Below are positions 30,132 through 41,208 of a stretch of 64,000 nucleotides of DNA, one piece after another. A program made the position numbers and the translations under genes. Every line of letters begins with the position of its first letter. The first letter of the stretch is position 1. This stretch comes from Isochrysis galbana (lineage: Eukaryota; Haptophyta; Isochrysidales; Isochrysidaceae): assembly GCA_018136815.1 (NCBI GenBank), contig CM030933.1, positions 7,293,137 through 7,357,136 on the forward strand, read 5' to 3'. The notes under the pieces are model-generated. The model saw only the letters and a program-made list of their open reading frames with translations, had not been told where the DNA came from and searched no databases.

Positions 30132-31582
30132 ATGGTGCGCTCTACGGCTCAGGGCCGAGGGCGAGCAGCAGGGCGCGCGCGAGTGGCGGCTCGTCGAGAG
30201 CGGTCTGTGTCCTCCAGTGACTCAATTGCAGGGGCTGGGATCTCTATCCTAGAGGAGCACGAGAGCACGGGCGCTCCGCTCGACGGTATGCTCAGCAGAT
30301 ATATCCGCAGTCGCAGACTGGGCCCAGCGCCACGTGAGGAGCTAAATGAGCTTGTACTTGGTGTGACGCGCTGCAGAGGGCGGCTGGACTGGAGGCTGCG
30401 CAATGTAGGTGTCATGCCATCGCCACGTACGCGCCTACTCGCAGACCATGTACTATCTGGCAGATCCTTCATGGAAGTCGGGTTCCCAATAACGGTGGCT
30501 GAACGCAGCTGGCTGCGAACCCTGACTCCCCCACTTGAGGTCCCATCGATGGAGGAACAGGCAAGACTTGAATGCCCCGACTGGGCATGGGACTGCTTCA
30601 GGGCCACCTTTGGTGATGAACGAGTTGGAATCGAGCTGTCTGCATTGTGAGTTGATACCATACCAGCCACGTCACCCACAAGCATGCGAGTGGTCTATCA
30701 AGGTTGTCGAGTCTCTCAAAGCTCTCCCTCCACCCTCCGTATCTCAGGCGTGATCCTGCGCCACTCGATCTGCGGGTGAACACGCTGAAAACATCTCGCC
30801 AGGCTGCGCTTGCTGCCCTGCACGCGACTGGCTTAGATGCCAAACCCACGCCCTATTCACCTCTTGGGATTCGGATGTCACAGCGGGTGCCCCTCAGCCA
30901 AATTGCCGGTCTGAAGGAGGGATTCGTAGACATTCAAGACGAAGGTTCGCAACTCTTGGCACAATTAGTGGGTGCGGCATCCGGTGAATTCGTCGTCGAC
31001 TTCTGCGCTGGCTCAGGTGGAAAGACACTAGCTCTAGCCGCTGAAATGGCCAACTGTGGCCGACTCGTAGCACTTGATATTGATCCAAAGAGGCTGGGCC
31101 GTGGAGCAGCGCGTTGCACCAAGGCGGGCGTGAGCAATGTGCAACGTCGCACCATCATCCCTCAAGTTGATACTGATGCCGAACCGGATCTGTGGCTCAA
31201 GCGTCAAAAGAGACGAGTGACTCGTGTGCTTGTGGATGCGCCATGTTCAGGTGTTGGAGCATGGCGGCGGAATCCGGATGCACGGTGGATGCGTTGTGGT
31301 CTTGGGTTGGATGAGCTGTTGCCCCTCCAAGCAGCTGTACTATCACGCGCGGCGCGCCTCGTTAAGCCAAACGGCACGCTCGTATATGCCACTTGCTCAA
31401 TGCTCAAACAAGAGAATGAGCATCAAGTGCTTGCCTTTTTGAAGAATCATCCAGAATTCCGCTTACAATCGCCTCAACTCACCTTCAATGGGCCTATCGA
31501 TCCGGACGGTTTCATGCGTCTGAGCCCTGCGAAGCATGGTTGTGACGGATTCTTTGGTGCACTGTTAACGAGGAGTCATTAG
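30132..31582 (+). CDS. RsmB/NSUN-type RNA (cytosine-5)-methyltransferase
   Basis: The model is join(30132-30646, 30703-31582), 464 residues. The 56-nt intron has donor GTGAGT, and an alternative acceptor at 30690 also keeps frame. The N-terminal part resembles the NusB-like RNA-binding region of RsmB (LDGMLSRYIRSRRLGPAPRE, LGVTRCRGRLDW). The MTase core shows LDLRVNTLK, VVDFCAGSGGKTLALAAEM, VALDIDPKRL, the first cysteine in VLVDAPCSGVGAWRRNPD and the second in LVYATCSMLKQENE. RsmB methylates a cytosine in small-subunit rRNA, and a nuclear gene of this type probably serves plastid or mitochondrial ribosomes. That location is inferred, because no clear transit peptide beyond an Arg/Ala-rich N-terminus is seen. 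Confidence 0.92.
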
Positions 31583-32657
31583 AAACCTGGCGAGGCCGTT
31601 GTCGGGCGGTTGGCATGCATGTTGAATCGAGAGATGATGGGACTCTCGGGTCAAGATGGGCGACGGGCGATCATGTGTATGCCTTGCCATATATGACGCG
31701 TTGATCGGATGATGTAGCGTGTGGCTGGGCGGCTACAAGCGCCGCCGCGTCTGTCGAATGAGTCAGGGGTGGATGTCTTCGTAGGATCCTACAGTGACGT
31801 GTGTGGTACGGGCTCATGCCTTGGGAGGGCGGCGTCCATGGCATGGCATATGCGGATGCCAAATGTGCTGACATTTGCGTGTTGCGTTTCCTAGTGGGAT
31901 ACTACAATAGCAATAGTAAAAGAATTTTATGACCTAGCGAACCTTAACCTTACTAGCCACTAGCCACTAGCTATAATTAGACAGCACAACCTTTCGGCCC
32001 CGAATTCCGAATTCCCCGGCCGCGGCCCATGCCCATGCCCATAGCTTCTTCGCCCCGAAGAAGGAGAACGCGTATCGCGCAAGTGCGAGCGCTACAGCAT
32101 GATGATCATGCATGATGCAAAAAAAAACCATTTTAATCTTCTCACAACACCCGCGGCCCTGCGTTCTACGTTCTACGTTCTACCTCAGGCCGCTTGCCTT
32201 CATCCAGTACCACACCCGTCCGCCTGGGGGGGGGGGGACGCGTGGACGCCTTGCATCCAAAGGGGTGCTACGGGGGCTCTCCGCCTCCTCTTGTACGCCT
32301 TGCACTCATCAGCAGCCAACCTACTTTTATAAGTAGGGGTCAATGGGGGCCTCGCGCCCCCCGCTCTCCATCACCCTGGAAATAAGGACCCCTGCAGACA
32401 AAAGAAGTCGCGTAGACTGAGCCTTATTCATACTTATTTGTGGTCTCTTCCCCGCCGTCCCCGTACCACCCCGCCGCTCCAGATGTGTTCCTCCGGTCTT
32501 GTCCGTCGGGTCCTCTGGGGAATGCAAGTCCATTACAATGACCGGAAGATCGTGTATCGACAGCCAGTGTTTATTGAGGTGTGGATGCATTTATGCAGAC
32601 AAGTGTTGACAAGTGCGGACGGGGGTGGACATTTTATGGTGTATGTACTGGGGCGGA
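31583..32657. other. Intergenic, no gene seen
   Basis: Contains TAGCCACTAGCCACTAGC (31957-31976), a triple GTTCTAC at about 32164-32181, a G11 run near 32226 and no recognisable coding region. Confidence 0.4.
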
Positions 32658-32710
32658 TGGGGAGAGGGGGGGGGGGGAGAGGAGGAGAGAAAGAGAGAAG
32701 AGGAGAGGCT
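32658..32710 (+). repeat. Purine-rich tract upstream of VWA gene
   Basis: G/A-only stretch including a G11 run, ending about 70 nt before the ATG at 32778. Confidence 0.8.
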
Positions 32711-32777
32711 CTAGAAAAAGTCGGGAAGTAAACCAAGAAGAAGGCAGGTGCCTAACCCCTGCACGCACTCGTAGAGG

Positions 32778-35700
32778 ATGGCCCCGCTCTATCTCCTCCT
32801 CGCCTCTCTGCCCTCAGCGGTGTTGGCCAACCTCTGCGCAAACGACTGCGCCACGATACCATCGTTGCCATCCGCAAGGTTGGCATCCAATGGCGTTTGC
32901 GATGACGGTGGCCTGGGTTCAACGACCTCTTACTGCCCTTATGGCACTGACTGCGCTGACTGCGGCGTGAGACTACTGGCGCCGCCACTGCCGCCACATC
33001 CGCCATCCTCGCCACCGCGCATGCCAGCTTGCAACGCCGTGCTTGATCTTGTGCTCGTCCTCGACGAGAGCGGCTCGATGAAATCATCGGTGGCCGACAT
33101 GAAAGACTTCGCCAGGAACCTCGTCCTCGCATTCAATCTAGGCGAGAACTTGACCAAGCTCTCTATTATCACATTTAAAGACGAAGCCACGCTTCGCCTA
33201 GGCCTCAGCACCAGCCAGACTCGTGCATTTGAGGTGATTGATACCTACTTGCCAGCTGGCGGGACCAATATTCCGGCGGCAATCACTCTCGCCGGGGACA
33301 CGCTCAACACAACGGGCCGCCATGCAGACGACGTTGCCGGCGTCGTCTTCCTCATGACAGACGGCGTGACCCATCCAGCTTATGGCACGGACAAGGGCGC
33401 CATCGCCTCTGCGTCAACCCTCAAAATGGCGGGCTATACCATCTTTGCCATTGGGATTGGGGCTGCGAGCGAGCAGACATTAGACGCCATGGCATCTTCT
33501 CCAGCTAGCCAATACGCCTTCTTGGGGACTAGCGTGTCCGACGTTACGCCGGTCTTATCCGATTTGTGCACCACTATTGCGAACCCTCACATCCCGCCCT
33601 CGCCACCTCCGCGCCGAAGCCCACCCATTTCGCCCACATACTCCCCCCAAGCCCCTCCTCCGCCGGCCAACCCGACACGGGTGTGCGACGAGAGCTGCCA
33701 GTTTTCCTCAGACGGATCTTGTGACGACGGCGGCGAGGGATCTGAGTATGCTGCGTGCATTCTCTACGGGTCGGACTGCGTTGATTGCGGCGTACGTGTT
33801 CTATACCCGTCTCCTCCGCCTCCTGTGTCGCCCCCGAGCCCGCCGCCCTCGCCGCCCTCGCCACTCCCGCCGCCACCTTCCCCACCACCTCCGCCGCCCC
33901 CGCCCTCTCCACTTCCACCCACTCCCACGCCTTCTCCACCCCCGCCATCTTTCCCTCCAGCCGTGCCGTTGAAATCACCAAAAGCACCGCCGCCACCACC
34001 GTCTAGTCCGCCTCCACTGCCCCCACCTCCATCGGCACCACCTCCGCCCCCACCTTCGCCACCGCCACCCGCTAGCCCTCCACCGCCTCTGCCCTCCCCA
34101 CCACCACCGTTGCATCCACTTCCACTTATACCGCCACCGAGTCTGCCGCCTCCATCATCTCCACCCGCGCCTCCTCCGCCAAGCTATCCGCCCCCGTCGC
34201 CTCCCCCGCCGAGAGCCCCGCCTACATCACCTCCTCCGCCGAGGACCCTGCCGCCATCTCCACCGCCACCTTCCCCACCTCAATCGCGGCCTCCTCCGCC
34301 ATCCCTACCCCCGCCCTCTTCCCCGGCTCCGTCACCCCCGCCCCCATTTCAGCCGCCACCCACCTCACCTCCTCCTGTCGACCCACCATCCGTGCCATCT
34401 CCAACGACGCCCCCCTCAGCTCCGCCATCCCTGATACCTCCACCGCCAACCTCGCCGTCCCCGCCAAAGCCCCCGTCCGCTCCTCCCCCGCCCGCTCCCC
34501 CCCGAGCTCGCCTCCAGTGGTGACGTCCCCATCCCCACCGCTACCTTTCCCGCCTCTTCTACCGTCGTTTGTACCACCTCCCGGGGGACCCCCAATCCCC
34601 CCCGCGCCCCCACCGGGACCCAGCTCGCCACCCTTCCTGCCGCTACCACCCGGACAACCTCCCTCGCCACTTCCTTCACGGCCTCGCCACCCTCCACCCC
34701 CACCTACGCCTTTGTCGCCTACAGCAGCATTTCCACCGCCAAAGGCGCCCTCCTGGCCACCGCCGCCACAGCCGCCTCTCCCGCTATCTCCACCGCCGCC
34801 ACCTTCCTCACCCTCGCCGCCTATACCCCCGGGTCAACCACCATCTCCGCCACCAACTCCGCCACCCTCATCACCTTCTCCGACCCACCCCCCCTCTCCC
34901 CCACCCGTTCTGCCTCAGCCGCGGGGCTTGCCCGAGGTGGCACACGGGCTGCTCAAGCTGATCCCACCGCGCATACCACCCTCACTGCCATCCTCGCCTC
35001 CCACTACTCCCGGTGGAAATTTGTCACCGCCACCCTCGCCGCCAATTCCGCCCCCGTCACCCCCCTCTCATCCACAACCGTATGCGGAGCCTCCAGCTCC
35101 CCCAAGACCTCCGTCGCCTCCCTCGACGCCGCCGACTCCTGCTCAGCCCCCGCTCCCATACTACCTCGTGTCCGAGATCCCGTCTGTCATCGATGCACTC
35201 CCCTATATGATGCCGAGTGACGGGCTGAACGACGTCCTAGCTAGTGTGTCAGAGTGCACCAGCCGAGACGAATGCCGCCTGCACTTCCTTGCGGATGCTC
35301 TTGGCTCAGGCTCGCTCTCCCTAGGGGACTTGAACGACGTGACGGAGGCCCTCGGTGAACCCGCCACAGTTGAATTCAGCGTCGACAACAACTGCACCAC
35401 CACTAGCGCGCTTATTCTCAACTTCTCGGAGCCAGTCATAGGCGTTGATGGGCTTCCATTCAGCGTGGCCGATTTGAGCGTTACCTTCGATGGAGCACAC
35501 GCGGTTGACGCTGTCGTCACCCCTCTTACCGCCCCAGGAGCCTATGCGCTCGACTTTGGCAAGGTGTTCGCAGAGAACGAGGAGCTAACGGTACAGATCC
35601 CGGCCAATCAATTGGTGGGGGCGCGGTACGGGGTGGTGCCGGCTTACTCTGGGGCTCTACGCCTCTCGGATTGCGTCGCTCCCGTCATGGACGCCGTCGT

Positions 35701-36938
35701 CGCGGGAAGCGATGCGATGCCTCTTAAGTCCGCACCCACTGGGGCAGATGGCTACACGGTCCCTGCAAACACCATCGTCCTGACTTTTTCTGAGCCAGTT
35801 CTGGGCGCCACCGCCGACGGCGTCGTCGGAGCCGACTTCCTAGTTGAGGTTTCGGACCCAATGGTGAACACTACCTTTACTGTCGTCAACTCTGAGACGA
35901 TCGCCCTCGCCGACGGCGCGAAAGTTCGCCGGCTTCAGAGCTCCTTGGCCACAAAGCGTGTGGCTTTGGGCTTAAAATTTAATGATTCGGAACCGGTCGG
36001 AGGAGAGCTAGTCCGCATTACACCCCTCACCGTGCGCGACGAGGCGGGAAATCTCATTTTCCCCGCTTCTTATGCCGTAATAGGGTCATTGTCATCGACG
36101 GCGCCGGAAGCTTCCAGCGCGTCGGCTGGCATCGCTACTTCTGTAGGCAACACCTTCCAGTGCACAACCCTCGAGGCCGGGTTACTCATCATCGTCTCCG
36201 TCATGTTCGCCCATGCTATGCTGTATGGCGCTGGTGTGCTCCTCCCGTACGTGGCACGCGCAGAGCACGTTGCTAAATACGGCCGGGTGCCATCAAGGCA
36301 ACGCTTCGCGCCGCGCTGGGGTCCCGCCATTTGGGCGGTCACTCTCATCCTTTGCGTCGCGCTCGTCCCAATGGTCGCCCTTGGACACGTCGCTGCCATG
36401 TCATACACAGCCGCATTCTTTCCATTGTGGCTAATGCTGCTCGCAATTGCCATCAAGGAAATGCGCAAGACTCGCAAGGAGCAAATCTCCGTGCGTGGCA
36501 AAGCCCAGGCGGCGCTCCCGGTCATGCTTCCATCGCTACACTTGGCATTTGGGGTTATGGTCTGCTTGATCGTCGATTATCCCCACAACTTCTCGAACGC
36601 TGGGGTTCGCATCGCAGCAATGATTGTTTTCGCTCTGGGCATCGTCGTCGTGTCCGTTCGCCTGCTTCATCATCAGCCTGACTCGGCGTCCCATACCAAG
36701 AATTTCGAGCACTTCTATCGCCGGGTTTCAGCTCGTCATGCTGTAGGCATCTTCCTCCTTATCACCGTGGTGACAATCACTGCGATCCGCCTGGATTGGA
36801 TTGAGTCCTGCCAAGACTCGTGGGCGTGGGTACTCCTGCCTTTGCTCTGCGCCCTTGGCCTCCTCCTCCTCCAACAGCTTCTGCGGCGGCTCCTGCCACG
36901 CTGTTTTGCTGCGTCGAGTGCACTGCCGCCGACGCCTC
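32778..36938 (+). CDS. VWA / Pro-rich / Ig-like / multi-TM surface protein, partial
   Basis: The first frame (32778-34523) has a signal peptide (MAPLYLLLASLPSAVLA), a CNDDC-like cysteine motif ending CDDGGLGS...DCADCG, and a von Willebrand factor A domain (about 86-270) with MIDAS D96-x-S98-x-S100, T163 and D195. A second CDDGGEGSEY...DCVDCG motif and a long PPPSPPP region follow. A stop at 34521 is bypassed if one C is added in the C7 run at 34497-34503, giving the second frame. That frame continues Pro-rich, then has two Ig-like units with ALILNFSEPV and TIVLTFSEPV, and about seven hydrophobic segments from 36170 on. It runs into the N gap, so the C-terminus is missing. Together it reads as a cell-wall/adhesion protein anchored by a polytopic domain. 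An intron instead of an indel is possible. Confidence 0.85.
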
Positions 36939-37038
36939 NNNNNNNNNNNNNNNNNNNNNNNNNNNNNNNNNNNNNNNNNNNNNNNNNNNNNNNNNNNNNN
37001 NNNNNNNNNNNNNNNNNNNNNNNNNNNNNNNNNNNNNN
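36939..37038. other. Assembly gap (100 N)
   Basis: Placeholder run of exactly 100 Ns. It cuts the membrane protein on the left and an AT-rich minus-strand reading frame on the right. The two flanks differ so much in composition that they may not be truly adjacent. Confidence 0.98.
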
Positions 37039-37293
37039 GTTGTTTGGTGCAGTTTCATTTCATTAGGATTCAACGTGAATGTTAGTACAGTATTTTGCCA
37101 GTTGTCGGGCAACTCGAATTTCACCATTGCGAATTTACAGCGTTCGAAGAACGTTTTGAATTCATCCTTGATATTGTTCGTGATGTCGTCCGGTAATCTG
37201 TTCAACAAATTGCTAGGCTTTACCAATTTGCGGGAAAGTTCCCTACGGGCTTCATTCAACGTTTGGACGGCGTGAGTATTCAATTCTTCGTTC
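37039..37293 (-). CDS. AT-rich ORF fragment, unrecognised
   Basis: From an ATG at 37293 the minus strand reads MNEELNTHAVQTLNEARREL, LVKPSNLLNRLPDDITNNIKDEFKTFF and VKFELPDNWQNTVLTFTLNPNEMK before the gap. Asn/Lys/Glu-rich composition and AT-rich DNA are unlike every host gene here. It could be a viral or otherwise transferred gene, or the start of a gene from a misjoined contig. No family recognised. Confidence 0.45.
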
Positions 37294-37298
37294 ATCAA

Positions 37299-38030
37299 GG
37301 CGCGGTAGGGTCAGGAGTTGGGGTATAACCTTACCCGGATAAAATTCGTGTTGGCTTCTTTCTCTCCCGATCTTGCCACCCGGAACAGGCGCCTTGCCTT
37401 CATTCGGTGCCAGTTTTTTTTTGTCATAAACGTCGGCTATATAAAACCCGTAACGAAACGCTGGGGTGAGTCCGCGGGGCGAGTCCGCGGTGCGAGTCCG
37501 CGCGGCGAAAAAAGAAGAAAGCGCGCGGGGAGGAAGACGCCTCCGGATTGATCCTCGCGCACGCGCAGTGGCCAGCCCCTAGGTAGAGCACGAGGGGACG
37601 AGCCGCAAGGCAGGTGGAGGGGGAGGGAAGGGAAGCGGGCGTGGCTGCGTAGATACTGTGCAGGGTCGCGCGCGCGGCGAGACTATTAAGAAGTTTTTTT
37701 TTTGGGGCCTCTACCGTGTAGCCACGGCCGCACATTCTCTCACTCCCCCAAGTCTGCCTTGCGGCGACTCCCCTCGTATACTTTTAGGCCTTGCCCCTAA
37801 CGGATATCTCAAATGAAACTCGCCCAAATTTCAATCAAAAATATGTGCAAAACTTCAAAAAAATTTGCCCGAATTTCACTAAAAATTTAAAATTTCAAAA
37901 AGTATTTCGATGCCCTCTCCCTTGGAGGTCACGACGCAGTGGCCCAACGACTTGCGACTTGTGCTCCATATCAAGTCGCCTACCTCGACACCTCGATTCC
38001 TACGCCTACAAGTAACTGTATAGTCAGTTG
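37299..38030. other. Intergenic repeats
   Basis: Three GCGAGTCCGCGG-type units lie at 37465-37503. A further end of repeat A (GCGGCGAGACTATTAAGAAG, 37676-37695, with ACTCCCCC and GGCGACTCCCC blocks to 37795) follows. An AT-rich stretch at 37800-37910 repeats CCAAATTTCA/CCGAATTTCA. No gene seen. Confidence 0.5.
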
Positions 38031-38032
38031 CC

Positions 38033-38180
38033 ATGGAGCGCGCCGCCGCTCCTCCCCTCTCCTTCGGCCCCCCCGCCGAGGGCAGCCCCAACTATTGTAA
38101 TATATACTACCTCCATTCCAAAACTCAAGATTTTTTTAGATTTAATCAGATTTACTACATTTATATTTATATATGGGACA
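38033..38180 (+). pseudogene. MERA-family 5' end, truncated
   Basis: ATG at 38033 gives MERAAAPPLSFGPPAEGSPN, matching the subfamily at 40712 (MERAGVTPLSSGPPAEGAPP). It is then replaced by AT-rich sequence starting ACTACCTCCATTCCAAAA, which resembles the end of Stowaway-like Tc1/mariner MITEs. Only one such end is seen. Confidence 0.5.
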
Positions 38181-38479
38181 GGTCTCCCCGATGCTACAGG
38201 CGGACGAGCTAGGCTCCTCGCAAGAGGCAAGAGGGCAGGAAATGGCCAGCCTTTCCAGCGTACCTGAGAGTAGGGACGAATGAAGACGGGCCCCTACTAG
38301 GGGTCGGGTTGCTACCTATGGCATAGAGGTGGGGACGGGAAAAATCGACTATTCACAATCGACAATTGCACCGCAAAAGTCGATGTGAATGCATGGAGAG
38401 GTGTCTCATGCTATCATAAGAGCTTCTCCACAGTTTCAGAAGCCAATTGTTTCATGGTGGCGAGTACGAGCGAAGACAA

Positions 38480-38780
38480 TGCGGTTGCCTCCCTCTCCAT
38501 AACACCGCCGCCGCCATCGTGCGAGTGGTGGCGATCAATGCGTCCGCAATCCATTCCATCGATCCTTCTCGATCCCCCTCCAACTCCGCCGCCTCGGATG
38601 GTGCCCCGACTCCCGCCCGCTCTCCACGCTCTAGCCTCCCTCCGAGCACGAGCAAGCGGTTCGGCGGTAGTCTTACCTCGGCACCTCACCGAGGCGGCTC
38701 AAGAACTTCGCCGGCCCCGCCGAGGTACCTTGTCGTCGCCGGCGGCCCCCCACATTCCGAGTTTCGACTTCGCCGATAAC
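38480..38780 (+). pseudogene. Ty3 pol N-terminal fragment, opposite orientation
   Basis: The plus-strand translation LASLRARASGSAVVLPRHLT then EAAQELRRPRRGTLSSPA matches residues 235-275 of the element 2 ORF (LAASRARASGSSVILPRHLA...). It is a divergent decayed piece of a related element inserted on the other strand. Confidence 0.7.
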
Positions 38781-38975
38781 TGCGTATGCCGCGAAAGGGA
38801 CCTGTATGCGACAGCATGTCGAGCCGGTGGTCATGCTCGATCCGTCAATCTCGGCTCCCGTCGCTCTCATCGCGTTCCCTCGCAAGCAGCGGCGTCCGTC
38901 CGTCCACCACGATAATATTGGGGGGGGGGGCTTCTCCCGCCCGGCCGCCTCGCGCGAAGTTTCGTCGTGCTCACA

Positions 38976-39004
38976 TGGAAGAGGGGGAGAGGGAGGGGGA
39001 GAGG

Positions 39005-39073
<69 letters not shown>

Positions 39074-39074
39074 A

Positions 39075-39112
<38 letters not shown>
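38976..39112 (+). repeat. (GA)n-rich tract
   Basis: Long GA microsatellite with G-runs. It is complementary to the CT tract at 39283-39462, so the two could pair as a hairpin around a 170-nt loop. Confidence 0.95.
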
Positions 39113-39113
<1 letters not shown>

Positions 39114-39282
39114 CGAGTCAGTTGTTGAGGATTCTGAGGTTTTGTTGTCTGATCCTGCTTCAAGCTTCAATTCATCACAGTCATCTTCAGCGATCGACCG
39201 ATACGATATTATGTATAATGGTAGTACTAGTATATACTCCAGCGAGCGAGCGAGCACCCAGCGTGTCTTCCTTCTCTCGTAG

Positions 39283-39421
39283 TCTCTTCTCTCTCTCTCC
39301 CTCCCCCTCTCTCTTTCTCTGCCTCTCTCTCTCTCCCTCTCTCTCCCCCTCTCTCTCTCCCTCTCCCTCCCTCCCTCCCTCCCTCCCCTCTCTCCCGCCT
39401 CCCGTTCTCTCTCCCTCTCTC

Positions 39422-39455
<34 letters not shown>

Positions 39456-39462
39456 CCGTCTT
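39283..39462 (+). repeat. (CT)n-rich tract upstream of HSP20
   Basis: Almost pure C/T run ending 125 nt before the HSP20 ATG. CT/GA tracts in this position are known promoter features in several eukaryotes; here the role is inferred. Confidence 0.95.
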
Positions 39463-39587
39463 TCACATTATATTGTGGAGCGACTCGACGGCTCTAGACG
39501 TCTCTCGCTCGCTCGCCGCTTCATCGGCGCCACTCCCTCAGCCATCGAGCGAGCGACCCGTCCTTCCAACTCCCTCTCCCATTCGCC

Positions 39588-40130
39588 ATGCTTGCTCACC
39601 GCCTCTTCCGCCCGCACTCGATGCTCACCTCGCCCCTACGCGAGGCACTCAGCAACGACGTGCTCGCTCCGGGCTCTCAGCTCTTCCGCATGCTCGATCG
39701 CCACGCCATGCTCGACCCCTTTGAGCTGAGGAAGGGAAGGAGCACCAACCAGAGCCAGAGCACTGCGCAGCCCTTGGTCCGTGAGACGGCCACGGCCTAC
39801 CAGATCGCGGTCGCGGCGCCAGGGATGAAGCCCGAGGACATCTCGGTCACCATTGATCAGGGCGTCCTCCGCGTCCACGGTGAATCCAAAGTCGAGCGTA
39901 ATGGGTGGGTGCAGCATCATCATGTAGATCGCGCTTTGCAGCTGCCGCCCTCGATGATCGATGCTGACACCATCGAGGCTACACATGACAACGGTCTCTT
40001 GTCAATCACAGTTCCAAAGAAGGGCGTGCCCGAACCACGCCGCATCGCGGTGCGCGCCGGTTCGCCCAAAGCCGTGCCGGGCGGCTCAGCATCAGGCACT
40101 GAGGCAGCAAAGGACACATCATCTCAATGA
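39588..40130 (+). CDS. Small heat-shock protein, HSP20 family
   Basis: Single-exon 180-residue protein starting at ATG 39588 (CGCCATGC). The alpha-crystallin domain spans about residues 62-150: RETATAYQIAVAAPGMKPED, SVTIDQGVLRVHGES, and the conserved ATHDNGLLSITVPKKG near its end. The C-terminal tail is Gly/Ser/Lys-rich and lacks a clear IxI/V motif. HSP20 proteins hold unfolded proteins as ATP-independent oligomeric chaperones. No transit peptide is obvious. I did not find perfect heat-shock elements (nGAAnnTTCn) among the CT-rich upstream sequence. Confidence 0.95.
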   Translation: MLAHRLFRPHSMLTSPLREALSNDVLAPGSQLFRMLDRHAMLDPFELRKGRSTNQSQSTAQPLVRETATAYQIAVAAPGMKPEDISVTIDQGVLRVHGESKVERNGWVQHHHVDRALQLPPSMIDADTIEATHDNGLLSITVPKKGVPEPRRIAVRAGSPKAVPGGSASGTEAAKDTSSQ

Positions 40131-40471
40131 GAACGAAGTGGCCAGCCGCGACATGGTGACTCAATTTTTGACTTAGTTGTGATAGAAGCCTGCCTCTCTT
40201 CTCTGCATTACTGTGAGGGCTGTAGGGATCAGGCTGATGGACTGAAGATCCATGGTATGCCATGTTAAGGAGAGCTGTTGATTTGTCTCTCTCTTGCGAT
40301 TTCGCGCGGCCATCATCATTTGTGAGTGAAAGTGAGCGTCAGAAGGTGGGGTCTGAGAAATTAGGAAGGTGCTTAACTTGTTAATTTTTGAACCATATAC
40401 GTATGCGTATTGGCATTGGCATTGATGAACTATAATGAACTACGCGTAATTTGTCACTTATGCCTAGCTAG
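40131..40471. other. 3' flank of HSP20, no feature seen
   Basis: Ordinary intergenic sequence with some TTGGCATTGGCATTG tandem at about 40410-40425. Confidence 0.4.
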
Positions 40472-40700
40472 CAACTAAGTTTATACTTGGTTGGCATGGG
40501 GGAGGGCACGCTCCCTCCCCCCTTTGCCGGCCTCCTCTGATGGGGGGAGAGAACCGCCCACCCTAGCCCAACCTCCTGCAACTACGGTTGACGCAATAGG
40601 ATCGCATGGAGAGCGCGCCGCTCCCCTCCTCTTTTAAGGCTGTGAATATACTAGCCTACTACTATCTACTATCTCGATATTGATATTGAACTAACTATAT
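40472..40700 (+). repeat. Palindrome-led dispersed repeat copy
   Basis: CAACTAAG-TTTATA-CTTGGTTG at 40472-40493 is followed by GCATGGGGGAGGGCACG, as at 26721. It runs up to the MERA leader (AACTATATAGTTAGACGCG). Confidence 0.65.
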
Positions 40701-40711
40701 AGTTAGACGCG

Positions 40712-41200
40712 ATGGAGCGCGCCGGCGTGACCCCCCTCTCCTCCGGGCCCCCCGCCGAGGGCGCCCCCCCAACACCAATGGAGCAGCCGCTATCGAAGCG
40801 GCCGCGTCCGCCCATCGAGGCCGAGCAGGTGCGTGCGACCCCGGTCGCGCCACACGGCCCGTGGCCCCGGCCACACCACTCATGGCAGCCATGCTTGCCC
40901 CCCTCATGGGGGGCAGCTGGCTGCTGGCACCACCCCATCAGCATCAAGCTCAAGCAGCCACTCCTCCATTGGGCATGCCTTTATGGCAGAGGCCCCTCTC
41001 GCCTTGGTAAGGGCCGCGCTGCCTCGGCGGCGCGGCCCGAGACCGGGTGGCCCTCATGGGCACAACTTCAACATCACGAGACCAGCAACACCCCTCAAAA
41101 CCTCAACCTCTCACACAACAAGAACCACACGAACAGCAACCGCACGCATCTCCCACCCGAGGGCAAAGAGGGCGAAGTAGTATCCTGCGACGGTGACTAG
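40712..41200 (+). pseudogene. MERA-family ORF, divergent subfamily
   Basis: 162 codons from ATG 40712: MERAGVTPLSSGPPAEGAPP, RPRPPIEAEQVRATPVAPHG, then His/Asn/Thr-rich. The 5' context is the same as other copies but the body differs. It faces the next copy head to head across about 1 kb. It may be non-functional; no catalytic motif. Confidence 0.5.
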
Positions 41201-41208
41201 CGGCTAGC

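Noticed and set aside
38100-38180. Stowaway MITE suggested by ACTACCTCCATTCCAAAA
   Set aside because: Only one end resembles the Stowaway terminus; no inverted partner or TA duplication was found nearby.
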